From NCBI RefSeq assembly GCF_001836165.1, contig NZ_KV827706.1:62001-126000 (forward strand): a stretch of 64,000 nucleotides of DNA. Direction: 5' to 3'. Positions 17,434 through 28,708 of this stretch are shown piece after piece. Each line of letters begins with the position of its first letter. Positions within the stretch are counted from its first letter, which is position 1. A program made the translations under genes and the position numbers. The notes under the pieces are model-generated. The model saw only the letters and a program-made list of their open reading frames with translations, was not told the DNA's origin and made no database searches. This stretch comes from Corynebacterium sp. HMSC036D02 (GTDB taxonomy: Bacteria; Actinomycetota; Actinomycetes; Mycobacteriales; Mycobacteriaceae).

Positions 17434-18477
17434 GTGGAGCACGACGGCACCATCAACTACGACGTGAGCGACAACCACGGCCATGTCCCCGTCATGCGTG
17501 CGCGCATGGCCCAGTTGCTTGCCCCAGCTGTCGAGGCAGCGGGGGAGAACGCCGTCATCGTCGACGGTACCTTGGGCGCGGGTGGCCACAGCGAATACTT
17601 TCTCACCGCTTTCCCCTTCGTGCGCATCATTGGCGTGGACCGTGATTCCGCCTCGTTGAGCAGTGCTTCTCGACGTCTCAGTCCCTTCGCCGACCGTTTC
17701 GTGGGCGTCAACGCGCGTTTCGATGAGGTAGGCAGTGCCATTGCGGATGGGGAAGACGAGATCTTTTCCATCGCGCGGGAGCACGGCATAGCCGGGGCGC
17801 TGTTTGATCTCGGAGTCTCCTCCATGCAGCTGGATCAGGTCGATCGCGGTTTTGCGTACAAGACTGACGCCCCGCTGGATATGCGCATGGACCCGCGCCA
17901 GGGAATGACCGCCGCCGACATTCTCAATACTTATAGTCACGGAGACCTCGCCCGCATTTTGAAAACCTATGGCGATGAGCGTTTCGCCGGAAAAATCGCA
18001 TCCGCAGTTCTGCGGGAAAGGGACAAGGAGCCTTTTAGCAACTCCGCGCGCTTGGTCGACTTGTTATACGCCACCATCCCCGCGGCAACGCGCCGCACTG
18101 GTGGACACCCGGCGAAGCGAACCTTTCAGGCGCTGCGCGTCGAGGTCAACCGTGAACTGGAGGCTATTGAGCAGGTCATCCCCGTGATTACGGATGCCTT
18201 GTCCATTGGCGGACGTGCGGTGTTTATGAGCTACCAGTCGCTCGAAGATCGCATTGTTAAGCATGCTTTCACCAAGCTCAGCACCTCGACCACCCCAGCG
18301 GGCCTGCCCATGGATCTGCCGGGGACCGCGGCGCACTATTCCGTGGTGACGCGTGGTGCGGAAAAGGCGAGCCAGGAAGAGATTGCGGAGAACCCACGGG
18401 CGGCATCCGTCCGTGTACGCGCGCTCGAACGCCTTGAAGGGGCGCCGTCTTTTCATGAACCGGGAGGTAGGCCATGA
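17434..18477 (+). CDS. rsmH: 16S rRNA (cytosine-1402-N4)-methyltransferase RsmH
   Basis: A 347-residue SAM-dependent methyltransferase (formerly MraW) that modifies C1402 in the ribosomal P site. It shows [15 protein letters not shown] at the start, the SAM-binding [11 protein letters not shown] (about 44-54) and [10 protein letters not shown], the catalytic-site region [19 protein letters not shown] (about 125-144) and the C-terminal [19 protein letters not shown] 17434 has GGGGGA upstream. Its ATGA end overlaps the ftsL-like gene by 4 nt. Confidence 0.96.
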   Translation: MEHDGTINYDVSDNHGHVPVMRARMAQLLAPAVEAAGENAVIVDGTLGAGGHSEYFLTAFPFVRIIGVDRDSASLSSASRRLSPFADRFVGVNARFDEVGSAIADGEDEIFSIAREHGIAGALFDLGVSSMQLDQVDRGFAYKTDAPLDMRMDPRQGMTAADILNTYSHGDLARILKTYGDERFAGKIASAVLRERDKEPFSNSARLVDLLYATIPAATRRTGGHPAKRTFQALRVEVNRELEAIEQVIPVITDALSIGGRAVFMSYQSLEDRIVKHAFTKLSTSTTPAGLPMDLPGTAAHYSVVTRGAEKASQEEIAENPRAASVRVRALERLEGAPSFHEPGGRP

Positions 18478-19310
18478 CGCTGAGAGACCGTACCGCACAG
18501 GCAACCCACCACCGCGACCACGAGAGGACCCACACCATGGGCGCAAGCCGCGATTTCACCACCGGAGCCGATGCCACGGGCCAGGGAACCGCGCTGCTGG
18601 AACGGGGGCGCCGTACCACCCCGCTGCCGAGTCGCACCCCGCACCGCGGCACCGTTCCTACTCGCCGCGTTGGCTCCGGCCTGCGGGGAAGCCGCCTTGG
18701 CTCGAAGCAGGTTGTGAGCAATCGTGGCCGTCGTGTAGCGCAGCCCACGCGGGTCAACGGCCTCTTCGCGCGCCTGTCCTTCATCGCCATTGCTCTGCTT
18801 ATTACGGGTGTGGCCGCAGCCATGTGGTTGTCGGGCTTGTCCACCTCCCAGACCTTCAAGATTCAGGAGCTCACCGCCCAGGAATCCACGCTGGATAACC
18901 AGCTGGAAACCCTGAACCGAGACTTGGAGAATGTTCGCTCGGCCTCGGATGTGGCTCGCCGCGCCCACGAGGCCAAGATGGGCATCCCTGTCCAGCCAGG
19001 CGTTGTAGAGGTTGGCGCAGACGGCAATATCGAGCACAAGCGCGAGGCAACACCGGATATGGAATCGGTCATCGATGTCAATGGAGAACCGGTCCGCCCG
19101 GGGCAGGCTTCCAGTGACCCGAACGCGACGGCCTACATGTCCGACAATCTGAATGCCCGCCCGACGCTCAGCGAGCGCAACCGCGAACGTGGAGGTGCCG
19201 CTTCCAATGACGCGCATTCGGAGAATAGCCCCGAAGGCGGCCAGCCAGGGGAGGAGAACGTTGAGCTGCCGGATATTCCGGCCCAGGCTCCCTACGCGGC
19301 GCGGGGATAG
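18474..19310 (+). CDS. ftsL: FtsL-like septal protein
   Basis: A 278-residue bitopic membrane protein at the FtsL position. A long basic, Arg/Pro-rich cytoplasmic N-terminus (about 1-98) precedes one membrane segment (about 100-122), then a coiled coil ([21 protein letters not shown], split over about 126-150) and an acidic, disordered tail. FtsL links FtsQ/DivIC to the FtsW-FtsI synthase. ATG 18474 overlaps the rsmH stop; ATG 18537 is an alternative with GAGGA upstream, shortening the protein by 21 residues. The size is much greater than the roughly 120 residues of E. coli FtsL but normal in mycolata. Confidence 0.8.
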   Translation: MTLRDRTAQATHHRDHERTHTMGASRDFTTGADATGQGTALLERGRRTTPLPSRTPHRGTVPTRRVGSGLRGSRLGSKQVVSNRGRRVAQPTRVNGLFARLSFIAIALLITGVAAAMWLSGLSTSQTFKIQELTAQESTLDNQLETLNRDLENVRSASDVARRAHEAKMGIPVQPGVVEVGADGNIEHKREATPDMESVIDVNGEPVRPGQASSDPNATAYMSDNLNARPTLSERNRERGGAASNDAHSENSPEGGQPGEENVELPDIPAQAPYAARG

Positions 19311-19460
19311 AATCCCCCTCCCGCTTCGCGCGTGCCTGCGTGGGCAGGCGGCGATAATAGGGCACAATTCGGGATGAGACTGTCTTAACCCGCGCCAAGC
19401 GTGGGGCAAGACATTCAGCTGTTTACTTACCTACCCTCGCTGCAGACAGAAAGGTGACGT

Positions 19461-21506
19461 GTGACCCCACCACACTCCGGTGGCCGGCGCCCGAGGCGCG
19501 CTCCCGCCGCCCGTGCCGCTCAGCCACGCGGTGCCTCTCACCAACCACGGCAGCGCTACGACGCCGACCGCGTCGTTCCCGCGACCAGCTCCCGGAACCC
19601 ACGTACCGGCAAGCCTTTCCTGAGCCAGCAAAAGACGATGCGCCAGCGTGTTCACGTCATTGCGGCGGTGTTGCTCGTCATCATGCTGGCCTGGATGGGG
19701 CGCCTCGCCTGGGTGCAGATTGTGTGGGGTCCCGACCTGGCGGCAAAGGCAGCAGCGCAGCGAACCCGTGTGTACGTCGACACCGCCGGGCGCGGTGAAA
19801 TCCTTGCGCGCGATGGCCAGCGCTTGGCCTACACCATGCGTGCCCGCTCATTAACCGTCTCACCGACTCGCCTGCGCGATGAGCTTCGTGAGCAGGAAAA
19901 GCAGAAAGCAACCGGCGAGGCCGAGTATGAGTCCTTAGCCCCCGAAGCGAAGAGTTCCTATCTAGACAACAAAGTGACCGAGCGGCTCACCGAAATGTCG
20001 AAGGGGATCCCGAGCAAGCTGAAGGATGCCGGAATCGATGCTGGCGACGTGGACCCGGAGCAGATTATGGACAAGCTCCGCGCCGACACTCAGTACGAGG
20101 TCCTCGTTCGCAATGTTGACCCAGATGTCGCGGTAGCCATTTCCGAGGAATACCACGGCCTTGCCGCCGATGAGCAGCAAATCCGCCAGTATCCGAATGG
20201 TTCGATCGCGGAGAACGTCATCGGCAAAGTTTCTATGGACGGCCAAGGCCAGTTCGGCTTCGAAGCCTCCGGTGATACCACCCTCACGGGTATTGACGGC
20301 AGTTCCACCGAGGACGTTTCGGCCAATGGCCAGGTGATTCCCGGTAGCCTCCGCGATCAGGTACCCACCACTGACGGCAAGAACGTGACATTGACGCTAG
20401 ATCTTGACCTACAGACCTACGTGCAGCAGAAGCTGGAGAAGGCAAAGGCCAACTCGAAGGCGAAAAGCGCTGAGGCGGTCGTGTTGGATGCCGCTACCGG
20501 CCAGGTCTTAGCCATGGCGAATACTGGGACGGTTGATCCGAACAAGGACATCGAAAAGCAGCTCCAAAAGGACAAGACCTTCGACAATCTGTCAGTCTCG
20601 CACCCCTTCGAGCCCGGCTCGGTTGCGAAGATAATTACTGCTGCCGCGACCATCGAAGAGGGCCTCACCGACCCGGATGAGGTTTTGCAGGTGCCCGGAT
20701 CCATCGACATGGCCGGCGTGACTGTTAATGACGCCTGGCCCCACGGCGTTGAGCCATACACCACGACCGGCGTCTTCGGTAAGTCATCGAACGTGGGAAC
20801 GCTGATGCTGGCGGATCGACTTGGCCAAGATAAATACGCCGATTACCTGAAGAAGTTTGGACTCGGGCAGACCTCCGGCATCGAGTTGCCCAACGAGTCC
20901 CCTGGACTGGTCCCCGATCGTTCGCAGTGGTCCGGCGGTACCTTCGCTAACCTGCCCATCGGCCAGGGCCAGTCATGGACTGCCCTGCAGCTGGCGTCTG
21001 TTTACCAGGCCCTCGCCAACGATGGCGAGCGCATCGAGCCGCGCATCATTGACTCGATTACCGCGCCGGACGGGACGAAGGAAGAGCTGGAGGAGCCCGA
21101 GACCACCCGCGTGGTCAGCGCCGAAACCGCACGCACCGTCGTCGACATGTTCCGAGCGGTCTTCCAGGATGATCCGCAGGGCCTGAACAACGGTACCGCC
21201 GGCAACGCCAACATCGAGGGCTATCAGCTCTCCGGAAAGACCGGTACCGCGCAGAAAGTCGATGAGGACACTGGGGCTTATTCCAATTCCAAATACTGGA
21301 TCACGTTTGCGGGCATTGCGCCTGCCGACGACCCCCGCTTCGTCGTCGCCGTCATGCTCGATGAGCCGGAATCCGGTGTCAACGACGACGGCTCCGGCGG
21401 CCAATCCGCAGCCCCTGTTTTCAGCGATATCGCATCCTGGCTCCTCGACCGCGACAATATCCCGCCCTCCCCGCCAGCACCGCAACTGACCTTGCGCGCC
21501 GAGTAG
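19461..21506 (+). CDS. ftsI: Septal peptidoglycan transpeptidase FtsI (PBP3-type)
   Basis: A 681-residue class B penicillin-binding protein that cross-links septal peptidoglycan. A basic cytoplasmic N-terminus (about 1-60) and one membrane anchor (about 62-84) are followed by the pedestal domain (NGSIAENVIGKV region) and the transpeptidase domain. The active-site residues are Ser387 and Lys390 (SVAK), Ser442-Ser443-Asn444 (SxN motif) and Lys593-Thr594-Gly595 (KTG). No PASTA repeats follow. GTG 19461 has AAGG upstream. The 150-nt gap before it could hold a secondary promoter. Confidence 0.95.
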   Translation: MTPPHSGGRRPRRAPAARAAQPRGASHQPRQRYDADRVVPATSSRNPRTGKPFLSQQKTMRQRVHVIAAVLLVIMLAWMGRLAWVQIVWGPDLAAKAAAQRTRVYVDTAGRGEILARDGQRLAYTMRARSLTVSPTRLRDELREQEKQKATGEAEYESLAPEAKSSYLDNKVTERLTEMSKGIPSKLKDAGIDAGDVDPEQIMDKLRADTQYEVLVRNVDPDVAVAISEEYHGLAADEQQIRQYPNGSIAENVIGKVSMDGQGQFGFEASGDTTLTGIDGSSTEDVSANGQVIPGSLRDQVPTTDGKNVTLTLDLDLQTYVQQKLEKAKANSKAKSAEAVVLDAATGQVLAMANTGTVDPNKDIEKQLQKDKTFDNLSVSHPFEPGSVAKIITAAATIEEGLTDPDEVLQVPGSIDMAGVTVNDAWPHGVEPYTTTGVFGKSSNVGTLMLADRLGQDKYADYLKKFGLGQTSGIELPNESPGLVPDRSQWSGGTFANLPIGQGQSWTALQLASVYQALANDGERIEPRIIDSITAPDGTKEELEEPETTRVVSAETARTVVDMFRAVFQDDPQGLNNGTAGNANIEGYQLSGKTGTAQKVDEDTGAYSNSKYWITFAGIAPADDPRFVVAVMLDEPESGVNDDGSGGQSAAPVFSDIASWLLDRDNIPPSPPAPQLTLRAE

Positions 21507-21573
21507 TCAGCTCTTATACCGAAAAGCACATATCGAAAACCTAGAGACAGAGAAACAGAGAAGAGGAATCACC

Positions 21574-23127
21574 GTGACCAGCAGCACCACCCTGAAGCGC
21601 CTAGCAGAGATTTCTGGCGGCACGGTGGTCGGGGATGCCTCGACCACCGTGGGGTCCTGTGGACTGAATTCAGCAACATTGCCGTCCGGTGGCCTCTTCG
21701 CGGCGCTTCCTGGAACTCGCGTGCATGGAGCGCGATTCGCCGCTGATACAGAGGCCGCAGCCATCCTTACTGATGCAGAAGGACAGCGCATCCTCACCGA
21801 CGCAGGGGAGACGCGGCCGCTTCTTGTGGTGGAGGATATCCGCGCCATCCTTGGGAACGTGTCCGCCGAGATCTATGGCCACCCCACGCAAAAGCTCACC
21901 ATCCTCGGCGTGACGGGCACCTCCGGTAAAACCACGACGAGCTACCTCCTCGAGGCGGGTCTCTTGCACGCAGGCTATTCGGTTGGCCTCATCGGCACGA
22001 CGGGTACCCGCATCAACCGTGAGCCGGTCCCTACCTCGCTGACCACCCCAGAAGCACCGACCTTGCAGGAACTCTTTGCGCGCATGGTGTCTGAGGGAGT
22101 TACGCACGTAGTGATGGAGGTGTCCTCTCACGCGCTTTCTTTGGGACGAGTCCAGGGTACGCGCTTCGACGTGGGCGGCTTCACCAATCTGAGCCAAGAC
22201 CACTTGGACTTCCACCCGACAATGGAAGACTACTTCGAGGCCAAGGCCTTGCTTTTCGACGGCCCCCAAGCCGCCGACTGCTCTGTCATCTGTGTCGATG
22301 ACGAATGGGGCCGGCGCATGGCGCAGCGTGCAGCTGCACGGCCGGTGCTCCTGGTGTCGACGAGCTCGACAGAGAGCGAGGCCGATATTACCGGCAGCCA
22401 GCTCAGCACCGAGGTCACCGGTGCGCAGCAGGTGGAACTAAAGGTCACGTCTGGTGAACACACTGGTAACTATGAATTCCGCCTGCCTATGCCGGGTACC
22501 TTTAACATTGCTAACGCGGCTCTCGCGACGGGAATGGCCGCCGCTGTGGGAGTCGAGCCACGAGTTTTCCTCGAAGGAGTAGAAAAGGTAGCGGTCCCTG
22601 GACGCATGGAGCGCATCGACCGCGGCCAAAACTTTGTCGCCGTGGTTGACTACGCACACAAGCCGGCTGCAATCGCGGCTGTTCTAGAGACCCTGCGTAC
22701 GCAGCTGGACGGCAGCGCGGGCCGCATCGGCATCGTCGTTGGCGCAGGTGGCGACCGGGACTCTTCCAAGCGTCCGCTCATGGGCGCGGCGGCCGCGAAG
22801 GGCGCAGACCTTGTCGTCGTCACCGACGACAACCCCCGCACCGAAGACCCGGCATCCATCCGTGCGGCCGTGCTCGCGGGCGCCCAGGAGGCAAACCCGG
22901 CGGCTGATATCCGTGAGGTAGGCTCCCGCGCCAAGGCCATTGATGAAGTCGTGGCGTGGGCGCAGCCGGGGGATGCCGTCATCGTCGTTGGCAAGGGCCA
23001 CGAGGTAGGCCAGCTCATTGGCGATACCGTCCATCACTTCGATGACCGCGAAGAGATGGCGCGTGCCCTTGATGCCATGGCCACTGCGACTAACCTGAGT
23101 ACCGAAGAATCCAAGGAGCAAGCATGA
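21574..23127 (+). CDS. murE: UDP-MurNAc-L-Ala-D-Glu:meso-diaminopimelate ligase MurE
   Basis: A 517-residue ATP-dependent Mur ligase adding the third stem residue. The P-loop is GVTGTSGKTTTSYL (about 110-123). The DNPR motif in TDDNPRTEDP (about residue 427) selects meso-diaminopimelate rather than lysine, in line with corynebacterial peptidoglycan. GTG 21574 has AGAGGAA upstream. Its ATGA end overlaps murF by 4 nt. Confidence 0.96.
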   Translation: MTSSTTLKRLAEISGGTVVGDASTTVGSCGLNSATLPSGGLFAALPGTRVHGARFAADTEAAAILTDAEGQRILTDAGETRPLLVVEDIRAILGNVSAEIYGHPTQKLTILGVTGTSGKTTTSYLLEAGLLHAGYSVGLIGTTGTRINREPVPTSLTTPEAPTLQELFARMVSEGVTHVVMEVSSHALSLGRVQGTRFDVGGFTNLSQDHLDFHPTMEDYFEAKALLFDGPQAADCSVICVDDEWGRRMAQRAAARPVLLVSTSSTESEADITGSQLSTEVTGAQQVELKVTSGEHTGNYEFRLPMPGTFNIANAALATGMAAAVGVEPRVFLEGVEKVAVPGRMERIDRGQNFVAVVDYAHKPAAIAAVLETLRTQLDGSAGRIGIVVGAGGDRDSSKRPLMGAAAAKGADLVVVTDDNPRTEDPASIRAAVLAGAQEANPAADIREVGSRAKAIDEVVAWAQPGDAVIVVGKGHEVGQLIGDTVHHFDDREEMARALDAMATATNLSTEESKEQA

Positions 23128-24659
23128 TTGCGTTAAGCCTCGCTGAGATCGCTGAGATCACGGGCGGCCGCCTTGATAGCGTCGACGAACCAGACACCCA
23201 GGTGACCGGCTTCGTCGAATTCGATTCTCGCAAGGTCACCCCGGGCGGACTCTTTGTCGCCCTGCCCGGAGCACGCGTCGATGGGCACGACTATGCCAAC
23301 ACCGCGATCGACAAAGGAGCCGTTGCCGTGCTGGCGGCGCGGCCGGTGGGCGTTCCGGCGATCGTCGTCGAGCCGCACGGGCGCATCGAAGGTGACGGTG
23401 CCAACGCGGATATCTACGCCAACGATGCAGATGGGTCCGCGGCCGCCGTTGTCGCAGCGTTGTCTGCGATTGCCCGTGCAGTAACGCAGCGCCTTGCCGC
23501 AGAGCAAGACCTCACTATTGTCGGTGTCACCGGTTCGGCCGGTAAGACGTCCACCAAGGACCTCATCGCCACCATTTTCCGTGAGGTGGGGGAGACCGTC
23601 GCTCCGCCCGGCTCCTTCAACAATGAAATCGGGTTGCCCTATACGGCTCTGCGGTGCGATGAGCACACGCGCTACCTAGTGGCGGAGATGTCTGCCCGCG
23701 GTATCGGGCACATCCGTCATCTCACTGAAATCACCGCGCCGCGCGTTGGCGTGGTCCTGAATGTCGGCTCCGCGCACCTCGGTGAGTTTGGTTCGCGCGA
23801 GAATATCGCGCAGGCCAAGGGCGAGCTGGTGGAGGCGTTGCCGAAAGCGGAAGCGGGCGGCGTAGCCGTCCTCAACGCAGATGATCCTTTCGTCGCCGCG
23901 ATGGCTCCCCGCACGGAGGCCAAGGTGGTGTACTACTCCACGGAGAACCGCCGCGGAGGCGCACCGGCGGCGCAGTACTATGCCACCGATATCGTGCTCG
24001 ATGACGTCGCTCGCCCTTCCTTTACCCTGCACAGCCCGGATGCTGAACCCGTTGCTGTGAAGCTCCAAGTCTTTGGGTCCCACCAGGTATCTAATGCACT
24101 GGCCGCGGCCGCCGCAGCCATCGAGCTGGGGGTATCGGCAGACACGGTGGCGGCTGCGCTGTCCGGTCACCGCCTCGCCTCCGAGCACCGCATGGACGTG
24201 CGCACCCGCCGCGATGGCGTCACCGTCATCGATGACTCCTATAACGCCAACCCCGATTCGATGCGTGCGGCCATCGCCGCTTTGGCTTATACCGCAGCAG
24301 CGCGTCCCGACGCCCGTTCCATCGCGGTGTTGGGGGAGATGGGAGAACTCGGCAGCGATGCAGAGCAATCGCACCGCCAGCTCGGTGAGTTTTTGGCCAA
24401 ATACCACGTCGCGCAACTCATCGCGGTAGGGGAGAATCCCAACTGCCGGGCGATGGCCGAGGCCGCTGCGCAGCAAGGTATAAATACAGTGGTGTGCGCC
24501 GATGCTGCGGCCGCCGCACAGGCGGTGGACGGCATACTGCGCGTGGCCCCGGCAGGGGTCGATGATTGGGCTAGCCGTAGCGTTAAGGACGTGGTCTTGA
24601 TTAAGGCCTCCAATGCCCAACGTCTCTGGTTGGTCGCGGAACAGCTGAACCACAGCTAG
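23124..24659 (+). CDS. murF: UDP-MurNAc-tripeptide:D-Ala-D-Ala ligase MurF
   Basis: A 511-residue Mur ligase that completes the UDP-MurNAc-pentapeptide. The ATP loop is [13 protein letters not shown] (about 133-145), with [11 protein letters not shown] (near 168) and the C-terminal [13 protein letters not shown] (near 371), a MurF-specific block. ATG 23124 overlaps the murE stop. The N-terminal Rossmann-like domain resembles that of MurE (ADDSRxVxPGxLFVAL pattern). Confidence 0.96.
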   Translation: MIALSLAEIAEITGGRLDSVDEPDTQVTGFVEFDSRKVTPGGLFVALPGARVDGHDYANTAIDKGAVAVLAARPVGVPAIVVEPHGRIEGDGANADIYANDADGSAAAVVAALSAIARAVTQRLAAEQDLTIVGVTGSAGKTSTKDLIATIFREVGETVAPPGSFNNEIGLPYTALRCDEHTRYLVAEMSARGIGHIRHLTEITAPRVGVVLNVGSAHLGEFGSRENIAQAKGELVEALPKAEAGGVAVLNADDPFVAAMAPRTEAKVVYYSTENRRGGAPAAQYYATDIVLDDVARPSFTLHSPDAEPVAVKLQVFGSHQVSNALAAAAAAIELGVSADTVAAALSGHRLASEHRMDVRTRRDGVTVIDDSYNANPDSMRAAIAALAYTAAARPDARSIAVLGEMGELGSDAEQSHRQLGEFLAKYHVAQLIAVGENPNCRAMAEAAAQQGINTVVCADAAAAAQAVDGILRVAPAGVDDWASRSVKDVVLIKASNAQRLWLVAEQLNHS

Positions 24660-24682
24660 CCGCTAGAAAGGACTTCAAGCTC

Positions 24683-25795
24683 GTGACTCAGATCATCATC
24701 GCTGGTGCGGTTAGCTTCCTCGTGGCGATCTTTACCACCCCGGTTCTTATCCGTTATTTCTCCGATACCGGCCGCGGACAAGAGATCCGCGAGGATGGCC
24801 CCAAGTCTCACCTGCGCAAGCGCGGTACGCCGACGATGGGTGGTCTTGCCATCCTCGCGGGCATCTTGGTGGCCTATGTTGTGGCCGGCCTCTATGGCCT
24901 GCTGACAGGGCATGAGGCCTTTACCGCCTCCGGCTTGCTGGTCCTCGGACTGACCTTGGGCTTGGGCGCGGTGGGCTTCGCGGATGACTTCATCAAACTC
25001 TTCCGCCACCGCAACCTCGGACTCAATAAGACCGCCAAGCTGATCAGCCAGCTCGTGCTGGCGCTGCTCTTCGGCTTCTTGGTCCTGCGTTTCCCCAACG
25101 ATGCGGGGCTGACCCCAGGCTCCACCAAGCTATCCTTCATCCGAGATTTGAAGACTTTCGACCTAGCTGTCGGCGGCACGGTGATCGGAACCATCGTGTT
25201 CTTGATCTTCATGTACATCCTCATTGCGGCGTGGTCGAACGCAGTGAACCTCACCGACGGCCTCGACGGCCTCGCGGCGGGTGTTACCGCGATTGTCATG
25301 GGCTCTTATTCGCTGATGACCTTCTGGCAGTTCCGCTACTCCTGCGCCACTAATTTTGCTGCTGGGTGTTACCAGGTGCGCGATCCGCTCGACCTCGCAG
25401 TGCTTGCGGCCGCAGGTCTGGGTGGATGCCTAGGCTTCCTCTGGTGGAATGCCGCGCCCGCCAAAATCTTCATGGGAGACACCGGTTCCTTGGCACTTGG
25501 TGGTTTGGTCGCGGGTATTTCCGTTACCAGCCGTACCGAGCTGCTCATGATCATCATCGGTGCCCTGTTCGTCATCGAAACGGTCTCCGTCGTCATCCAA
25601 ATCGTGGTCTTTCATTCCACCGGAAAGCGCTTCTTCCGTATGGCGCCGATCCACCACCACTTTGAGAACGGTGGTTGGGCGGAAACGGCTGTCGTTGTGC
25701 GCTTCTGGCTCCTGGCTGCCATGGCGGCGATGGCCGGCGTGGCTATCTTCTACGGGGATTGGCTCACCGCCTCCGGCATAGGAGTAGGCGCATGA
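24683..25795 (+). CDS. mraY: Phospho-MurNAc-pentapeptide transferase MraY
   Basis: A 370-residue membrane enzyme with about ten segments, moving phospho-MurNAc-pentapeptide onto undecaprenyl phosphate to form lipid I. The family's acidic and His motifs are all present: DDFIKLF (near 98), [12 protein letters not shown] (near 190), [12 protein letters not shown] (near 263) and IHHHFE (near 322). It starts at GTG 24683 and its end overlaps murD by 4 nt. Confidence 0.97.
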   Translation: MTQIIIAGAVSFLVAIFTTPVLIRYFSDTGRGQEIREDGPKSHLRKRGTPTMGGLAILAGILVAYVVAGLYGLLTGHEAFTASGLLVLGLTLGLGAVGFADDFIKLFRHRNLGLNKTAKLISQLVLALLFGFLVLRFPNDAGLTPGSTKLSFIRDLKTFDLAVGGTVIGTIVFLIFMYILIAAWSNAVNLTDGLDGLAAGVTAIVMGSYSLMTFWQFRYSCATNFAAGCYQVRDPLDLAVLAAAGLGGCLGFLWWNAAPAKIFMGDTGSLALGGLVAGISVTSRTELLMIIIGALFVIETVSVVIQIVVFHSTGKRFFRMAPIHHHFENGGWAETAVVVRFWLLAAMAAMAGVAIFYGDWLTASGIGVGA

Positions 25796-27183
25796 CGCGC
25801 CCAGATTTTCTCTCCGGCCACGTCCTCATTGCCGGCGCAGGCGTCTCCGGCCGCGGGTGCGCGGCAGTCCTGTCCAACTTGGGCGTGGATTTAACGGTGG
25901 CCGATGGCAACGCGGACTCTCGCAGCCGCATCGCCGCAGAGTTGGACGTTGCCACCGTGGACACCTCCGCGGTGGACCTAGCCGAGTACTCGCTCGTCGT
26001 CACCTCACCAGGATGGCGTCCGGACTCGCCGTTGCTCGCCGCCGCAGCCTCCCGCGGCCTTGAGGTGATCGGTGATGTGGAGTTGGCCTACCGTCTCGAC
26101 CAAGCAGAAGTTTTTGGCGCCCCGCGCCGCTGGCTCGCGATCACCGGTACCAACGGTAAGACCACGACGACCGGAATGCTTGCCGCCATCATGGCTGCCG
26201 ACGAGCAACGCTCCGGCCAGCGCGCACAAGCGGTAGGCAATATCGGCGTCTCGTCCTTTGATGCCCTGGCCGCCCAGCCCCGCGTGGACATCCTCGTAGC
26301 GGAGCTTTCATCCTTCCAATTGCACTGGTCCTCCCACCTGCGCCCAGAAGTCGGGGCACTGCTTAACCTCGCCGACGATCACCTGGATTGGCATGGATCC
26401 TTCGAGGCCTATGCCGCAGACAAGGCCAAGATTCTGCGTGGTCAGCATGCCGTCTACGGCAAGGAAGATGAGCACGTTCGAGTGCTCGCTGCTTCTCTTC
26501 CCGGCGCAACTGCTTTCAGCCATGCTGAGCCTGCCGCAGGTGAAGTAGGCGTGAGCACCGGCAGCCTCCTCGTCAACGAGGTTGCGGGGATGAAATCCGC
26601 CGTGGTGGACGATGTCACCACCATCCAACCCGCCGGTCTGGCCGGAGTGCTGGATGCCGCTGCCGCGTCGGCAGTGGCGGCTCTCGCTGGTGCTCAACCG
26701 GAATCCATCGCGGAGGGACTCAGCGCCTACGTGGTGGCAGGACACCGCGGGGAGATCGTTCACCGCCACGCTGGCGTGACCTACATCGACAATTCCAAGG
26801 CAACGAACCCACATGCCGCGGAGGTCGCTATGCGCGGGTTGGACTCCGTGGTGTGGGTGGCCGGCGGCCAGTTGAAAGGCGCTGATGTCTCGGAACTGTT
26901 GCGCACCCATGCCGCGCGACTGAAGGCAGCGGTTCTGGTGGGCGTCGACAAGCATGTGCTTGCCCAAGCCCTCGTGAAGGCAGCGCCACACGTGCCCGTT
27001 TTCATCGTGGATAGCCACGATCCGGAAGCAGCAATGGAACAGGCAGTGTCCGCCGCCGTGCAACACGCCGACGCCGGCGATACCGTGCTTTTAGCACCCG
27101 CTGCGGCATCGTTGGACATGTACACCGGTATGGGCCAGCGCGGAGATATCTTTGCCGCCGCTGCCCGCCGCCTCGCCCGCTAG
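25792..27183 (+). CDS. murD: UDP-MurNAc-L-alanine:D-glutamate ligase MurD
   Basis: A 463-residue Mur ligase adding D-glutamate. The N-terminal dinucleotide-type fold starts with [11 protein letters not shown]; the ATP loop is [11 protein letters not shown] (near 119); [11 protein letters not shown] (near 327) is the MurD family block. I start at ATG 25792, overlapping the mraY stop; an upstream start at 25675 would only read mraY in another frame. Confidence 0.95.
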   Translation: MTRPDFLSGHVLIAGAGVSGRGCAAVLSNLGVDLTVADGNADSRSRIAAELDVATVDTSAVDLAEYSLVVTSPGWRPDSPLLAAAASRGLEVIGDVELAYRLDQAEVFGAPRRWLAITGTNGKTTTTGMLAAIMAADEQRSGQRAQAVGNIGVSSFDALAAQPRVDILVAELSSFQLHWSSHLRPEVGALLNLADDHLDWHGSFEAYAADKAKILRGQHAVYGKEDEHVRVLAASLPGATAFSHAEPAAGEVGVSTGSLLVNEVAGMKSAVVDDVTTIQPAGLAGVLDAAAASAVAALAGAQPESIAEGLSAYVVAGHRGEIVHRHAGVTYIDNSKATNPHAAEVAMRGLDSVVWVAGGQLKGADVSELLRTHAARLKAAVLVGVDKHVLAQALVKAAPHVPVFIVDSHDPEAAMEQAVSAAVQHADAGDTVLLAPAAASLDMYTGMGQRGDIFAAAARRLAR

Positions 27184-27197
27184 CGCTAGGAGCACCC

Positions 27198-28679
27198 GTG
27201 ACCGCCACCAGCACCCAGAAGCCACAACGCACGCTGGGATACCACCTGCGTGATCTCCGCGAGCGCCTCCGCGCCTACCCCGGGCTCGACTATTTAGTGC
27301 TGCGCATCGCCATTTTTTCGCTCATCGGCATCGGCGTCCTCATGGCCTTCTCCTCGTCGATGGCGACGTCTCTGTCAGAGACCGATAGCCCGTGGTCAGC
27401 TGCTCTGCGCCAGTGCGTGCTCGTTATCGCCGGCCTCATCGTGTTTTGGATTGGTCTGCGCATGTCGCCCCGCACGCTCCGGGCACTCGTGCCGTGGTTC
27501 TTGGGGCTATCCATCCTGCTTCTTATCCTCGTCCTCGTACCTGGCATTGGTACCGGTCGTGCGGAGGTCGGTTCGCAGTCGTGGATCATGCTGCCTGGTG
27601 GTGTGGCATTCCAGCCCTCCGAGTTCGCCCGCGTGGCTGTGGGCATGTACGGCGCCTCAGCGCTGGCGGATAAGACGCACCGTTCGATGCGCCTGACGGA
27701 CCCTTTCATGATGTACTCCATCATCGCCGGCATCATGTTCGTACTGATTGTGGCCCAAGGCGATCTCGGCATGGGTGTCTCTTTCGCCCTCATCGTCGTG
27801 TTCACTCTGGTTTTCGCTGGTGTGGACTGGCGTGTTCCGACCGTCGTCGGTGTCTTCGGTGCCATCGGCATGGTCACCGTCTTCTTGGCCGGCGGCTTCC
27901 GTTCGCACCGCTTCCACACTTATTTCGATGCGCTGCGCGGCAATATCGAGGACACACAAGGTACCGGTTTCCAGGCTTACCAGGGCTTCCTTTCGCTTGC
28001 CGACGGCGGCTTCTGGGGCGTTGGCCTCGGCCAGTCACGCGCCAAATGGTTCTACCTCCCAGAGGCGAAGAATGACTTCGTCTTCGCCATCATTGGTGAG
28101 GAATTGGGCCTGTGGGGCGGTGCCCTTGTCATCGGGCTATTCGCCGTGCTGGGCTACTTCGGGCTGCGGGCGGCAACGCGCGCCCAGGACCAATTCCAGT
28201 CTTTGCTGGCCGCCACGTTAGCGGTGGGGGTTGTCGTGCAGGCATTCATTAACATCGGCTACGTGATCGGCGTGCTGCCGGTGACGGGTATCCAGCTGCC
28301 GATGATTTCCGCAGGTGGTACGGCCGCGGTGATCACGATTGGGTCGATGGGCCTGCTGTGCAACGTGGCGCGCCACGAGCCGCTGCAGGTTTCCGCCATG
28401 CAGAACTTTGGGCGCCCGCTCTTCGACCGTATCTTCTTCATCCCCGAGCCCACACCGCCTAACGAGCGTCGCGGCGGGGCACACAGAGCCCCGCGTGAAG
28501 GCAAAGAGGCGACACGTTCTCAGCGCGCGCACCGCGACCGCTCCCAGCGCCATGTTGAGCGCAGCCGCGAGGAAAGATTTGGGCGTGCAGTAACAGGGCG
28601 CTCGTCGCGCGCGCAAGCGCCGCAGGGGGAACAACGGCGGGAGTATCGCCGGGAGTATCGGCGCGGCGAGCGTCGGTAG
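27198..28679 (+). CDS. ftsW: SEDS peptidoglycan glycosyltransferase FtsW
   Basis: A 493-residue SEDS-family membrane protein that polymerises lipid II with FtsI at the septum. About ten membrane segments lie within residues 30-410, with the loop motif QPSEFARV (near 139), KNDFVFAIIGEELG (near 290) and GxQLPMISAGGTA (near 360). The cytoplasmic tail (about 410-493) is strongly basic and ends in a short repeat REYRREYRR, encoded by a 12-nt tandem repeat at 28638-28661. Confidence 0.95.
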   Translation: MTATSTQKPQRTLGYHLRDLRERLRAYPGLDYLVLRIAIFSLIGIGVLMAFSSSMATSLSETDSPWSAALRQCVLVIAGLIVFWIGLRMSPRTLRALVPWFLGLSILLLILVLVPGIGTGRAEVGSQSWIMLPGGVAFQPSEFARVAVGMYGASALADKTHRSMRLTDPFMMYSIIAGIMFVLIVAQGDLGMGVSFALIVVFTLVFAGVDWRVPTVVGVFGAIGMVTVFLAGGFRSHRFHTYFDALRGNIEDTQGTGFQAYQGFLSLADGGFWGVGLGQSRAKWFYLPEAKNDFVFAIIGEELGLWGGALVIGLFAVLGYFGLRAATRAQDQFQSLLAATLAVGVVVQAFINIGYVIGVLPVTGIQLPMISAGGTAAVITIGSMGLLCNVARHEPLQVSAMQNFGRPLFDRIFFIPEPTPPNERRGGAHRAPREGKEATRSQRAHRDRSQRHVERSREERFGRAVTGRSSRAQAPQGEQRREYRREYRRGERR

Positions 28680-28708
28680 TAAAGCACGGCGCTGGTAGCG
28701 TGTAGTGC

